64,000 nt of DNA, taken from NCBI RefSeq assembly GCF_024972735.1, contig NZ_CP087722.1, positions 102,872-166,871 on the forward strand. Direction: 5' to 3'. The notes under the pieces are model-generated. The model saw only the letters and a program-made list of their open reading frames with translations, did no database searches and was not told the DNA's origin. The position numbers and the translations under genes are program-made. Source of the DNA: Halalkaliarchaeum sp. AArc-CO (lineage in GTDB: Archaea > Halobacteriota > Halobacteria > Halobacteriales > Haloferacaceae). This document shows positions 28,388 through 38,267 of this stretch, piece after piece; position 1 is the stretch's first letter; each line of letters starts with the position of its first letter.

Positions 28388-29491
28388 TCACAACCCCGTG
28401 AACGCGATATACAATACGAGCCCCAGAACGATTGCAAGCAGGACGGCGATGATCGCACCGTACTTGCGACGGGTCGTCCGCTGGGCGTGGCGACGCTGTT
28501 GCTCGGCGAAAGCGGCTTCGAGGCGGTCCTCAAGGCGATCCAACTCGGCCCGGACCGTCTGGGTGTAGGTGGTCTCCAGTCGATTGTGCAACTCGTCAAG
28601 TTGTGCCTGAACACTCCGGGTATAGGCCCTCTCGAGCCGGTCGTTCAATCGTTCGAGGTGGGCAGTCAACTCTTTTCGGTCGGGAACGACGACGGTGCCG
28701 GCCTCGGTAGGCGTGATCGCCGTTGCGTCGGCGACCTCGCCGGCGAGCGGTTCATCTTCGCGGTGGCCGACGGCGGTGACGATCGGCGTCCCGGCGGTGA
28801 AGATCGCCTCGGCGACGGCCTCGCTGTTGAATGCGTCGAGATCGGTTTCGCTGCCGCCACCTCGACCGACGATGATCACGTCGACGTCAGTCTCGCGATC
28901 GAGCGTGTGAATCGCGTTCGCGATCGACGTGGGCGCATGCTCGCCCTGGACGCGGGCATCCCGGATGAGCAACTCGACGTCGGGATACCGATCGTGAATC
29001 GAGGTCTCGATATCGTACCGGGCATCCCCATCGAGGGAGGTAACGATGCCGATCCGACGGGGCAGCGTCGGGAGGGGCTGTTTGTGTGTTTCGTCGAACC
29101 AGCCTCGCTCGGCCAGTTCCGAACGCAGTTGGGTGAGGCGCAATCCCCGCTCACCGTCGCCGACAACGTACACCTCCCATGGTTTGAGGCTGATCCGCGC
29201 GTCTTCTGCATAGAAATCCACGCTTCCGGTGAGCAGAACTTCCATACCGGGTTCGAGTGGTGACTCGAGTTTCCGGTACCGGCTCCCCCACATCAACGCG
29301 GTGAGTTCGTAGTCGCCATCGACGAGATCGATGAACACGCCCCAGTCATACTCGTTGACCTGGCTGACCTCGCCGACACACTGGACGCCCTGAAGGCTAT
29401 CGGCGTCGCCGATGACCTCACTGATCCGAGCGTTGAGCTCCGCCACCGTGAGGACGTTTTCGCTATCTACAGGCAGGTCGTCGATGACCAT
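28388..29491 (-). CDS. xseA: Exodeoxyribonuclease VII large subunit with C-terminal membrane segment
   Basis: 367 residues from ATG 29491 (MVIDDLPVDSENVLTVAELN). N-terminal OB fold (VGEVSQVNEYDWGVFIDLVD), then the catalytic domain: RIGIVTSLDGDARYDIETSIHDRYPDVELLIRDARVQGEHA, VIIVGRGGGSETDLDAFN, PIVTAVGHREDEPLAGEVAD. Long coiled-coil follows. The C-terminus is unusual: a basic patch RRTTRRK then AIIAVLLAIVLGLVLYIAF, a clear transmembrane helix at about 345-365. The upstream frame to 29572 lacks conservation, so the shorter start is used. Confidence 0.92.
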   Translation of the reverse strand: MVIDDLPVDSENVLTVAELNARISEVIGDADSLQGVQCVGEVSQVNEYDWGVFIDLVDGDYELTALMWGSRYRKLESPLEPGMEVLLTGSVDFYAEDARISLKPWEVYVVGDGERGLRLTQLRSELAERGWFDETHKQPLPTLPRRIGIVTSLDGDARYDIETSIHDRYPDVELLIRDARVQGEHAPTSIANAIHTLDRETDVDVIIVGRGGGSETDLDAFNSEAVAEAIFTAGTPIVTAVGHREDEPLAGEVADATAITPTEAGTVVVPDRKELTAHLERLNDRLERAYTRSVQAQLDELHNRLETTYTQTVRAELDRLEDRLEAAFAEQQRRHAQRTTRRKYGAIIAVLLAIVLGLVLYIAFTGL

Positions 29492-29678
29492 CCGAGTGCC
29501 TGTTTGGTGAGCGGAGTCTTGTGGGTTGTCCTTGAGTAGAACACAAGGAGTACCTCGTATTTTCACGTTCACGATGGAGGCATCCTTTAATCGCTATTCA
29601 GCAGATACGCATGTCAACTACCCCAGTCTAACTCGCTCGGGGAGCCGGGTTTTAGTGACAAGCCGGGAGTATGTGTTC

Positions 29679-30590
29679 ATGGACACCGAACGCGCGATGG
29701 GCGTCATACTCGGCCTCGCATGTGGCGACGCACTGGGTCGGCCTGTCGAGTTCCGCTCTGCCGACCAGATTACTGCAGAGTACGGGGAACTCACGGAGAT
29801 GGTCGGCCATGGAACGTGGAACCAGCCGGCGGGAACGATCACCGACGACACCGCACAGGCGCTGTGTATCGCCCGCTCTCTCGCCGAGCAGGGCACGTTC
29901 GATCCGGATGACATTGCCGATCGGTTCGTTCAGTGGTACGAGTCTGACCCGTTCGACATCGGGACCATGACCCGTCGGGCGCTCCAGCAGATCGCCCAGG
30001 GTGACGACTGGGAGACGGCCGGCCAGGCCGTATGGGAAGCCAGTCCCGAGGGGAGTAACGCCGGCAATGGCAGCGTGATGCGGTGTCCACCGCTTGCGAT
30101 AGCGTATGCCGAGGACCGACCACGGCTGGCCGAGGTGAGCCGACAGTCGTCACAGATCACGCATGCGGATCCACGCTGTACCGATGGATGTGTAATCGTC
30201 ACCGATACGATCGCTCGCATCGCCGCCGGCGAGGAGCGGCCGCTGGCGAGCGTCCTCGCCGATCGGCGCGAGGATCTGTCCCGGGAACTGGTCGCGGCCC
30301 TGGAGCCGGTTGCCGCGGGTGAGACGCCCACGCTGTCGACATCCGGGTACGTCGTCGATACCGTTCAGACGGCGCTGCACGACGCGCTGCAGGCGTCCGC
30401 ATTCGAAGACGCTATCGTCACGGCGGTGAACCGCGGCGGTGATACGGACACGATCGGGGCTGTCGTCGGTGCCGTGGCTGGAGCGCGGTTCGGTGCCGAA
30501 GGCGTACCCGATCGGTGGGTTACCGAGATTGACGAGGTAGCCGAGTTGCGGCAACTCGGTTCGACGCTAGCCGCGGAATCGTTCGTGTGA
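29679..30590 (+). CDS. ADP-ribosylglycohydrolase (DraG/ARH family)
   Basis: 303 residues from ATG 29679 (MDTERAMGVILGLACGDALGRPVEF). Removes ADP-ribose from proteins or small molecules using a two-metal site. Family motifs: GDALG near the start, TITDDTAQAL (metal-binding TDDT), SNAGNGSVMRC and the C-terminal NRGGDTDTIGAVVGAVAGA (metal-binding DTD). Full length. The longer frame upstream lacks family sequence. Divergent from xseAB, with the two starts about 190 bases apart. No ADP-ribosyltransferase partner is visible nearby. Confidence 0.92.
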   Translation: MDTERAMGVILGLACGDALGRPVEFRSADQITAEYGELTEMVGHGTWNQPAGTITDDTAQALCIARSLAEQGTFDPDDIADRFVQWYESDPFDIGTMTRRALQQIAQGDDWETAGQAVWEASPEGSNAGNGSVMRCPPLAIAYAEDRPRLAEVSRQSSQITHADPRCTDGCVIVTDTIARIAAGEERPLASVLADRREDLSRELVAALEPVAAGETPTLSTSGYVVDTVQTALHDALQASAFEDAIVTAVNRGGDTDTIGAVVGAVAGARFGAEGVPDRWVTEIDEVAELRQLGSTLAAESFV

Positions 30591-30726
30591 TCTCTGACTC
30601 GTTTCGAAACCGACGCAGGATGGCGCCGAGAACTTTGATGTAATCTCGAGCGTTCAGTACGCTATTTGTATCAAGTTCTCTGGGATACAACAGTACGCCC
30701 CTCCGGCATCGTCGCCGGACGTGATC

Positions 30727-31638
30727 TCACACACGAAATTCTGCGATGAGTGGCGCGTGATCACTACAGCGGAAGCCATTCTGCTCGTACCAGCATGCCT
30801 GTGGATCCAGCTCTGCCGAGGCAATTAAATGATCGAATCGCTTGCCTTCCACTGCTGCTGGCGCCACCGCTAACGGATCGTCCGTTTGGGTGGCGTGACT
30901 CACATCGAGCTGATCGAGTTCGCCGTATCCATGTAAAGTACGGAACACATCGACCATACCGTGTTCTTCCAGTCTCTGTAGGACGTTCCGTTCGGCTTCA
31001 ACCCACCGCTTGGCGATGTCTCCCTGTTGATCGAACCGCCAGGGGATTACCGTCCCATCCGGCAACTCCCGATCGGGTGCGTTGAAATCGCCGGTGAGAA
31101 GACACGGGTGATCGCACCCCTTCCTAATTCTATTGTACGTGTTGTTCAGAATCTTGATTTTTTCTTCGCCGTGCATGCTACCGGGTACGGCTCGAACATT
31201 CCAGATATCCAGCGTCGTCGTCTCGAGTTCGACCGTTGCGTGGAGAATCTTTTCCGGGAAGTTCGTATCCCAATCTTTCAGATCGGCATCCTCCCACGGT
31301 CCGGAGCGGATACTCGGATGTATTCTCGTGAGATCGGTGCCCCTGAACGTGTCGTGGATAGCCGTGAGATTCCCATTCACGTGGTTGTAATCTTGATGTG
31401 GTGGGATGTCGCTCTCGCCCAGTGTTTCGGCCCAATCGAGCGTGTGGACGATATCGGTATAGCCGATCGCGGCCAGTTTCTGGAGCCACAGGTCGCGTCT
31501 GAATCGGTTGACTTCGTTGAGTGCGATGATATCCGGACATCCTGCTTCCTCATCGATGTACCGGATCTGGTCCTCAATTCGCTCGACGGGCGTGTAGTAT
31601 GGGAACGCTCCCTGGACGTTCCACGATAATAGTTCCAT
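30727..31638 (-). CDS. Endonuclease/exonuclease/phosphatase family protein
   Basis: 303 residues with the EEP fold motifs in order: LLSWNVQG (N6 metal ligand region), DIIALNEVNRF (catalytic Glu), TLDIWNVRAVPGSMHG, LLTGDFNAPD, RFDHLIAS and the C-terminal CSDHAPLIAEF (catalytic Asp-His). No signal peptide, so cytoplasmic. May act on DNA, RNA or phospholipid-like substrates; the sequence does not decide. Stands alone, with unrelated neighbours. Confidence 0.85.
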   Translation of the reverse strand: MELLSWNVQGAFPYYTPVERIEDQIRYIDEEAGCPDIIALNEVNRFRRDLWLQKLAAIGYTDIVHTLDWAETLGESDIPPHQDYNHVNGNLTAIHDTFRGTDLTRIHPSIRSGPWEDADLKDWDTNFPEKILHATVELETTTLDIWNVRAVPGSMHGEEKIKILNNTYNRIRKGCDHPCLLTGDFNAPDRELPDGTVIPWRFDQQGDIAKRWVEAERNVLQRLEEHGMVDVFRTLHGYGELDQLDVSHATQTDDPLAVAPAAVEGKRFDHLIASAELDPQACWYEQNGFRCSDHAPLIAEFRV

Positions 31639-31764
31639 GACGAGTTGATATGCTTACGCAATCAAGTAATCTGTTCTGGCCGTGTTGACAGCCAAGTTGG
31701 TGACCGGCCCTGGCTGTTGGGCACATCAGTTCGCAGCAGTCTAAAGTACAATCCTGTGCGAAGT

Positions 31765-31908
31765 TCAGTCGAAGACTTCGATGACTGCGACGGTGACTTC
31801 CTTGTCGGCGTAGTCGGTTCCCAACGTGATCCGGCCGCGCGAGTCGGTTTTCTTCGTAGTGATCTCTTTCGGAATGACCACGCGGGTGTCTTCTGGCTCC
31901 TCCCTCAT
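31765..31908 (-). CDS. Small AbrB-like (SpoVT swapped-hairpin) protein
   Basis: 47 residues from ATG 31908: MREEPEDTRVVIPKEITTKKTDSRGRITLGTDYADKEVTVAVIEVFD. The DSRGRITLG stretch is the usual AbrB core. Such proteins are antitoxins or regulators. The ATG overlaps the stop of the upstream frame (ATGA), so it is the second gene of a two-gene operon. No toxin domain is readable in the first gene. Confidence 0.65.
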   Translation of the reverse strand: MREEPEDTRVVIPKEITTKKTDSRGRITLGTDYADKEVTVAVIEVFD

Positions 31909-32089
31909 CGGTACTCTTCGGCCAGCTGTATGGATTCGAGTGCCGCTTCGAACTTCTCGGCGTCGGTGGCGGGATCGGGTTCGGTGGCACCGAGACCTCG
32001 GGGAGTGCTTCGAGTGAAGTCCGGGGTTCACGAAACCAGTCTTGCAAATCTTCGCAAGCCACTATATGAGGACCCTCTTCGCCAGACAT
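31905..32089 (-). pseudogene. Small gene upstream of AbrB-like, frameshifted
   Basis: ATG 32089: MSGEEGPHIVACEDLQDWFREP continues to about VPPNP. The protein-like sequence then moves to another frame (DPATDAEKFEAALESIQLAEEYR, stop overlapping the next ATG), so one base has been lost or gained near 31978. About 60 residues in total. Family not recognised. A toxin-antitoxin role is possible only from its partner. Confidence 0.5.
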
Positions 32090-32112
32090 GTACAATCATA
32101 ACACCATCTGTC

Positions 32113-32150
32113 GGCTGACATCCTCCTCCGCCTGAAGGCGAAGGATCCCG
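32113..32150 (-). mobile_element. Solo IS200/IS605-type right end
   Basis: TGACATCCTCCTCCGCC-TGAA-GGCGAAGGATCCC is the reverse complement form of the right-end hairpin seen at 8106-8143 and 45.21-45.26 kb, ending in the same TGACA/TGTCA edge. The element body should lie to the right, but only unreadable sequence follows. Confidence 0.6.
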
Positions 32151-33164
32151 AGCGTTTGGATAGTAGGGTTTGCAGTCTCACTGTTTTCTAGATGTTGCAA
32201 CAAGCAACTCGACGGCCAGGCTGGGTGTCGTGGAGCCAATGTGCCGAGCAGCGAATATTGAGGACGGTACACGTGTCTGTATCAACTTGCGCCGTGGTTT
32301 TCAGCGTGAGTATGTGGTGATCCAAGCGGTGTTGGTAGTGTCTCGATGCCGTCTCACGGGCGAAGAACGTGGCATCGATGGCCCCATGCAAGCCGGAATA
32401 GCATCATGCGTAGACGAATGCGTGAATCCATTTTTAAGCGGTATCCGCTTGGGCATAGCTAATAAAGTGTGAAATTTGAGTGGTTTAATGTTTTACTTTC
32501 AAATAGATATGTTTGATAGCATACCGGTTTCATATGTTTTATATCGAGATCGAGAGTCCATATCGTTGGCAGGCGGTCTGGAGCTGCGGCGCTCCATTGC
32601 CGAGGGAGATTCGTCCTCACCGTGATGTTTGTCGCAAAGTTCAGTGAATACCATCTCGGTTACTGCCTGTGTTCTCGTCGAAGGGCCGTACGTCAATCAG
32701 GCGATTCGTTGTAGCATCGACGGCTTCATACAGCCAGTTCAGTTCTTCCGTAAATGGATCTGGGTTTTATTGTCCCCTACTTGATCCGATACTACACCAG
32801 TAAGCGATTGTAGATGGGTTTTCTAGACTCACTAATAAGATTTCGAAGATAGCAGCCTACACCAAAGATATAGAGAAAATATAATGTATTATTAATTTAT
32901 GATTTTGAGTGAAATCAGGCATCAAACTTCATCGCCTGCGCAGGGTGTAGCCTTCGATTCAAGAAGATACCATCCGAAGCGTTCGTTACCACCGGTGAGT
33001 CGACCGTTTTCGAGTATAGAACATTCAAACATTGTTCATCCTCACTCGTCATCCTTAGTTGAAGTTACCAGCGTTAATTTCTCGTTACGTTTATTTGATT
33101 TAACGATTAATCTGCTACCTTACTACGATTCACTAGGTCCGAAGATACAATGGTGCAACTCCTG
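32151..33164. other. About 1 kb without intact genes; transposase relic inside
   Basis: Between 32560 and 32760 the minus strand reads ELNWLYEAVDATTNRLIDVRPFDENTG, then, after frameshifts, ELCDKHHGED and LQTACQRYG. These are pieces of a DDE transposase (IS6-like by recall). A second relic of the same type lies at about 41.1-41.3 kb. The remainder (32790-33160) is AT-rich with nothing recognisable. Confidence 0.45.
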
Positions 33165-34004
33165 ATTCCATCCCCGCGTATTCTCCAAATTCTGTGTCAA
33201 TGTTGACTTATCGACACAACCGATCTCGCACTTGTCGAGGCGGCTACGACTCCAAATACCAGACTCGTGTATCTCGAAAGCCCGACGAATCCGACACTAC
33301 AGGTTAGCGACATCGAAGCAATCGCCGACTACACGGACGAGGCCATACTCGCGGTGGATAACACATTCGCCTCGCCAGCGCTTCAGCGTCCATTGTCACT
33401 CGATGCCGACGTAGTCGTTGAATCGCGCACAAAATACATTTCGGGACATTCCGACGCAATCGCGGGTCCGATCGTAACCGACGGCGAGTTGCTCAAGGAA
33501 ACGATCGAGTTTATCCAATACAATCAAGGGGCTACACTCGGTCTGTTCGAAGCCTTCCTCGTCCAGCGCTGCTCGAAGACGATCGGAGGCAGAATTTGGA
33601 CTCACTGTGAGAACGCCAGGATCATCGCCGAGTACCTCGAGTCACACCAGGCCATCGAATCAGTCTACTATTCAGGCCTTGAGTCCCATCCCGACCATGA
33701 AATAGCTACCGGGAAGATGACATATTCCGGGGGTATGGTAAGCGTCGAACTCGACGCGACTCTCGAACAGACCAGCGACGTCCTCTCGGCGATGGAGGTG
33801 TTCCAGTTGGCGGGAAGTCTCGGAGGCGTCGAAACCCCCGTCGAACAACCCGCTGTGATGACCCACCAGGACCTCTCACCGGAAGAACGCCGCGAGGCAG
33901 GCATCTCGGATAGCTTCATCCGGCTTTCGGTTGGGATCGAGGACGCCGAGGATCTAATCGACGACCTCGAGACGGCGATCGCAGACGGCCTCGAAAAAGG
34001 GTGA
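33165..34004 (+). pseudogene. Cystathionine gamma-synthase-type PLP enzyme, 5' half missing
   Basis: Readable from about 33165 (RVFSKFCVNVDLS), one indel near 33215, then continuous: LVEAATTPNTRLVYLESPTNPTL, AILAVDNTFASPALQRPL, VVESRTKYISGHSDAIAG (the K is the PLP-binding lysine), then GGVETPVEQPAVMTHQDLSPEERREAGI and LSVGIEDAEDLIDDLETAI. About 120 N-terminal residues of the usual 380-400 are absent, so the enzyme of transsulfuration is not functional. The cut lies at the edge of the gene-free DNA. Confidence 0.85.
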
Positions 34005-34072
34005 GCCCCTCAAATAGGCCGACAACAAATGAACACATATAGCCAATGCCTGCTATCAAATCGACCAACACC

Positions 34073-34807
34073 TCAGTAGGAGTCGACAGAATTTCTGAGT
34101 GTGCCGACACCTTCGAACTCGACCTCGACAGTATCGCCATCAGACAGTGGGCCTGGGCCAAATGGTGTACCACTCGCGATGATATCCCCAGGTTCCAGCG
34201 TAATTAGTTCAGACACTTCGGAAACAAGTTTGGGAACTGAAAAATACATCTGCTCACGGGTCGTCTGTTGTTTGGTCTCACCGTTGACTCTCAAGGTCAG
34301 GCGTGCATCATCCGGGACTTCATCTGGTGTTGCCAGAACTGGGCCTGTCGGGAGCGACGCATCGAAGGCTTTACCGCGAACCCAATTTCGTTCCTGCTCT
34401 TGGTCGTCTCGGTTCGAGATGTCATTAAGACAGGTGAATCCCCGAACGACACCCATCGCGTTCTCGGTAGTGACTGCCCGACATTGCTGATCGATTACGA
34501 TTCCAAATTCTCCTTCAAACTCTATTTGTTCACGGTTCGGTGGGAGCTCTATCATGTCCTTATGGCCGATCACACAATTCGGAGTCTTCAAAAATAGCTC
34601 GGGGCGGTCAGGTATTTCTTGGACACCCGATTCCTTGCGGTGGTCTAAAAATCCACCAGCCTGACAAATAATCTTGGTTGGTTCACACGGCGGCAGGATA
34701 GTCACCTCTCCAAATGAATACGTTCGGCCTGCAGTTTCGATAACGTCATCAACCAATTGGCCCGTTCGAGTCAACCCTGTGGGATCTCGAAACCGTACTG
34801 TATGCAT
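34073..34807 (-). CDS. Fumarylacetoacetate hydrolase-family protein
   Basis: 244 residues. Members hydrolyse, decarboxylate or dehydrate 2-oxo or acylpyruvate-type acids in aromatic or sugar-acid breakdown. Seen: KIICQAGGFLDH, IEFEGEFGIVID (metal-binding E-x-E), DISNRDDQ, GKAFDASLPTGPVLAT, and the C-terminal LEPGDIIASGTPFGPG. First visible gene of the probable catabolic cluster, 60 bases downstream of the SDR gene and on the same strand. Substrate not predictable from sequence. Confidence 0.9.
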   Translation of the reverse strand: MHTVRFRDPTGLTRTGQLVDDVIETAGRTYSFGEVTILPPCEPTKIICQAGGFLDHRKESGVQEIPDRPELFLKTPNCVIGHKDMIELPPNREQIEFEGEFGIVIDQQCRAVTTENAMGVVRGFTCLNDISNRDDQEQERNWVRGKAFDASLPTGPVLATPDEVPDDARLTLRVNGETKQQTTREQMYFSVPKLVSEVSELITLEPGDIIASGTPFGPGPLSDGDTVEVEFEGVGTLRNSVDSY

Positions 34808-34867
34808 ACAGCCGTATCTCTACCGCCAGAGATAACGTTTTTTCGGTTAGATACGCTCACTACGTGA

Positions 34868-35908
34868 TCAGAACTCTCCACTTCTCACGTGGAATTTTGT
34901 AGGTTTGTCCATGATCGGATTCCCCTGTTCGATCCACGACGCAACAAGTTCAATCACATCTGAGACCGGGACTTTGGGTTCTCCAAATATCTCATGGCAT
35001 CGGCTCGCATCGTTGAGTAGAGCGGTGTCCCGCTCTTCGCCCTCGAAAGTCACCTCGGAATCGAAATAGTCGCCGAATTGTTCTGCGATATCACGAACTG
35101 ACAGGATCTCGGGACCGGTCATATTCAAGATCTCAGCTGGAGAATCTGCTAACTCGAGAGATTGGAAACATACTGAATTTGCGTCCCCTTGCCAAATAAC
35201 ATTGACATAGCTCATATCGAGTGGGACGGGTTCTTGATTATAGACCCAACGGCCAATGTCTACCAACACGCCGTAACGTGCCTCGACGGCGTAATTAAGT
35301 CGGAGTAAACACGTCGGGGTATTGTTGCGCTCTGAGAAATATTGAAAGACCCGTTCACGCCCCAAGCATGATTGGGCATATTCCCCAACTGGTCCAGTTT
35401 CGTCTTCTTCTGTTGGGCCACCCGAATCAACGGGGACTGGAGGGTATACGTTGCCGGTCGAAAACGCAACAATGTGTGAATCTGCAAAACGCCGGGCGAC
35501 CTCACCGGGGAGATATGAGTTGATCGTCCATGTCAATGGTTCTCCGCCAGTGGCTCCAAATTTCTTCCCAACCATGTAAATGATGTTCTCACAATCCGGG
35601 AGCGCATCCAATGCGCCGGGTTCTAACAAATCAGCCCCGATCGTTTCAGCTCCCCAGGACTCTAATTGTGATTTGACGTCTGGATCGGAGTACCTCGAGA
35701 CAGCGTAAACTGTGTTATCACCATCTGCTTGGTCAATGGCACGGAGAATACGCCTGATCAATGATGGGCCCATCTTTCCGCCCGCCCCGAGGATCATCAC
35801 GTCGCCATCGAGCTGTCGCGCTGTTTCAACATCCTCTGGAAATGGTTCCGAAAGAACGTCCGAGAGCTCTGCTTCAGTCGTGATGTCTGCCAATTTGTTA
35901 TCGCTCAT
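34868..35908 (-). CDS. NAD(P)-dependent epimerase/dehydratase-type SDR
   Basis: 346 residues. Rossmann motif DVMILGAGGKMGPSLIRRIL at about residue 32, then GAETIGADLLEPGAL, VAFSTGNVYPPV, and EYAQSCLGRERVF where the extended-SDR YxxxK is expected. Here the lysine position is Leu, so catalysis may differ or be lost. The C-terminal half carries a substrate-binding region (PLDMSYVNVIWQGDANSVCFQSLEL). It precedes the FAH-family gene in the same operon. Confidence 0.8.
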   Translation of the reverse strand: MSDNKLADITTEAELSDVLSEPFPEDVETARQLDGDVMILGAGGKMGPSLIRRILRAIDQADGDNTVYAVSRYSDPDVKSQLESWGAETIGADLLEPGALDALPDCENIIYMVGKKFGATGGEPLTWTINSYLPGEVARRFADSHIVAFSTGNVYPPVPVDSGGPTEEDETGPVGEYAQSCLGRERVFQYFSERNNTPTCLLRLNYAVEARYGVLVDIGRWVYNQEPVPLDMSYVNVIWQGDANSVCFQSLELADSPAEILNMTGPEILSVRDIAEQFGDYFDSEVTFEGEERDTALLNDASRCHEIFGEPKVPVSDVIELVASWIEQGNPIMDKPTKFHVRSGEF

Positions 35909-36141
35909 GGTGGACCTGGAATGCTTCCTGAAACCACGGACCTACTCGTAGATCCACGCTGTCGCATTAGGTGGTTTCAAGAGTGGTTTAAGTGTTTAGG
36001 AGACTGGAGCATAAATCTTGTTGGTAAATCTCATTCAAAACGACAGCAGATGGGAGTAAGCCAACTCGGAATAGCACGCCAAAATAGTGTCAGAATCCCT
36101 CAAATTATATTTAATATCCCTCGGGATTCTTGCACAAAACA

Positions 36142-37041
36142 ATGGTCTCTATCGGGATCCTCGGTCTCGACACCAGCCATGCCCCGATGTTTGCGGATAT
36201 TATCGAGGAAATGCCAAAGGTGTCACTTGAGGCAGTCTGGGACGACGGGACAACACGCGATGACGAATATCGAATCGAATTCAGTAATCGGTACAACGCC
36301 ACGATGTGTAACGATTCAAAGGAGATAATAGATTCTGTCGACGGGGTAATGGTGCTCGACGTGAATTGGGACAATCACGTCCCGTTGGCCATTGAAGCCC
36401 TACAAGCAGACGTCCCAACGCTCATAGACAAACCCATTGCAGGGCAAGTGAATGACCTCTCAGACCTTGCAGCAGAGGCAGCTGACACTCCGGTTGTTGG
36501 TGGCTCAGCAGTTCCGTACCATCCGCGGCTCCAGACACTGTCGGCTACCCCTGGTAGTGACACGCTATACTGTCTGGGGTATCAGCACCGCTTCTACTAT
36601 GGAGCTCACCTTGTCGATATTGCACGGACGCTGGCAAGCGCAAACTGGACGCGTGTGACACCCGCACCAGATCCGGGTGACACAGTCGATGTTGAATTTG
36701 AAAACGGAACGTTTGCCACCCTAAGATTAGATGGGCCCGGCCCCGACACCAGCGGAAACGAGTTCATCGTATTGAGCGTTAATCATGGGAGGGCCGTAAC
36801 ATTGGAAGACGATACGACGGTACACAACGAAATGTATCGAGAATACCTAGCTGATTTTGTAGCAGCGATTGAGGACTGGGAGACCAGAATAGAACGGGTG
36901 GTCGATTGCGGTCAACTATTGCTCGCAGTCAATAGTGCAATCGAACGATGCCAACCAGTTATCCGTGACTCACCCCAGCTTTCAACGTATCAAATGGACG
37001 GGGATGCGTTTACAGAACTCTACCGCTCGGAGTGGCAGTAA
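36142..37041 (+). CDS. Gfo/Idh/MocA-type dehydrogenase
   Basis: 299 residues from ATG 36142 (MVSIGILGLDTSHAPMFADII). NAD(P)-binding start GILGLDTSHAP lacks the classical GxGxxG. DGVMVLDVNWDNHVPLAIEAL and PTLIDKPIAGQVNDL (the EKP-equivalent is DKP, catalytic Lys retained) place it in the family. The later domain (YQHRFYYGAHLVDIARTL) fits the C-terminal sheet. Shorter than usual (about 340). Probably oxidises a sugar or inositol derivative with the convergent paralogue at 37107. Confidence 0.8.
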   Translation: MVSIGILGLDTSHAPMFADIIEEMPKVSLEAVWDDGTTRDDEYRIEFSNRYNATMCNDSKEIIDSVDGVMVLDVNWDNHVPLAIEALQADVPTLIDKPIAGQVNDLSDLAAEAADTPVVGGSAVPYHPRLQTLSATPGSDTLYCLGYQHRFYYGAHLVDIARTLASANWTRVTPAPDPGDTVDVEFENGTFATLRLDGPGPDTSGNEFIVLSVNHGRAVTLEDDTTVHNEMYREYLADFVAAIEDWETRIERVVDCGQLLLAVNSAIERCQPVIRDSPQLSTYQMDGDAFTELYRSEWQ

Positions 37042-37106
37042 CGGCCTCGTCATTGCCGCGGTGGCTTCGCTGCAAGCGTGTTTTCGGTGACGAATCTGAG
37101 ACCAGG

Positions 37107-38168
37107 TTAGTCATCGGACACTCCAACCCACTCATTTCGGTTGGCAGACTCGTAAATCGCATCCAGAACTCGCAAAACGTACACTGCATCGTCAAATCCT
37201 GCGGGGACTTCGACGGCAGGATTCTTGCGAGCGCGTAAGAATTGTCGCATGAACGCTAGTCCGAACCCCCCACCATATCCGGGGACAGCATCGTAGTCGT
37301 ATGTTAGGTATCGACGTGGTGCAGAAGAATACGCGTCACTTACAGACTCAATTTCGACGGTGTTCTCGTCTTCGAATCCAAAATAATCTCCCATTGGATC
37401 CCATGACATCCGACCTTCAGTACCTGTTATTGAAAGGTACGTATCGTATCGATTTTCGCGAAGGTAGTATCCACACTGCAGTGATCCAAGAGCACCAGAT
37501 TCAAACTTCAATTGGATCACAGCACCATCTTCTACGGAGACAGACTCGGTCTTAGCTGTCGTGGTCGCATTGACTTCGGTGATCGGATCTCCCATAATCC
37601 ACGGTAGGAGATCGATCCAGTGAACACCAAGCCATTGAACGATTCCCCCGCGACTCGCATCGGATTCGTATAGATAATGGCTAGTCTCACGTGCTTGTAG
37701 CTGTGACGCTAGAAACCGCATTTCGACTGTGCGAACGTCTCCGAAGAAGTCTTGTTTTGCACGTTCTTTGAGCTCTTGAGCAGCAGGATGGCCTCGCCAT
37801 GTATAGGAAAAACTGAGAGTTGCATCCGAATTCTCTACAACGTCCCGGAGAGACTCTAGTTCCGGCGCCGTCTTTGCAGATGGCTTTTCTGCATAAACGT
37901 CTACTCCGTGCGTAACTGCTTGCTCAATAATGTCCGGTGTAGCTTTATTTGAGAGACTAATCCAGACGATATCAGGATCGTTTTCAGTAAGTAATGATTC
38001 GGGATCACGGTAGAATGGAAGCCCATCCAGAGACGTACGAGACGGTTCATACTCGGGATTAGGTTCGCAGATACTCGAAAGTGATACGGGTAATTGTTGT
38101 AGACTGTCCAAATACGCGTTAGCGTGGTGATGATCCAATCCAATATACCCGACAGTAGGCTTGGTCAT
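37107..38168 (-). CDS. Gfo/Idh/MocA-type dehydrogenase
   Basis: 353 residues. MTKPTVGYIGLDHHHANAYLDSL is the nucleotide-binding start, PDIVWISLSNKATPDIIEQAV and GVDVYAEKPSAKTAPEL carry the catalytic EKP. C-terminal domain includes GGIVQWLGVHWIDLLPWIMG (substrate-pocket HWIDL) and AVIQLKFESGALGSLQCGYYL. Full length. Follows the transporter gene on the same strand (99-base gap), and lies tail to tail with the other dehydrogenase. Confidence 0.9.
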   Translation of the reverse strand: MTKPTVGYIGLDHHHANAYLDSLQQLPVSLSSICEPNPEYEPSRTSLDGLPFYRDPESLLTENDPDIVWISLSNKATPDIIEQAVTHGVDVYAEKPSAKTAPELESLRDVVENSDATLSFSYTWRGHPAAQELKERAKQDFFGDVRTVEMRFLASQLQARETSHYLYESDASRGGIVQWLGVHWIDLLPWIMGDPITEVNATTTAKTESVSVEDGAVIQLKFESGALGSLQCGYYLRENRYDTYLSITGTEGRMSWDPMGDYFGFEDENTVEIESVSDAYSSAPRRYLTYDYDAVPGYGGGFGLAFMRQFLRARKNPAVEVPAGFDDAVYVLRVLDAIYESANRNEWVGVSDD

Positions 38169-38267
38169 TAGCAGTTATTGGATCGATACAATAGACAATA
38201 AGTATGTCGGCAACAGTGTGGGATTGAATTGAAATCGGTGTGCCAACAACGAAGAGGAGAAACTCAC

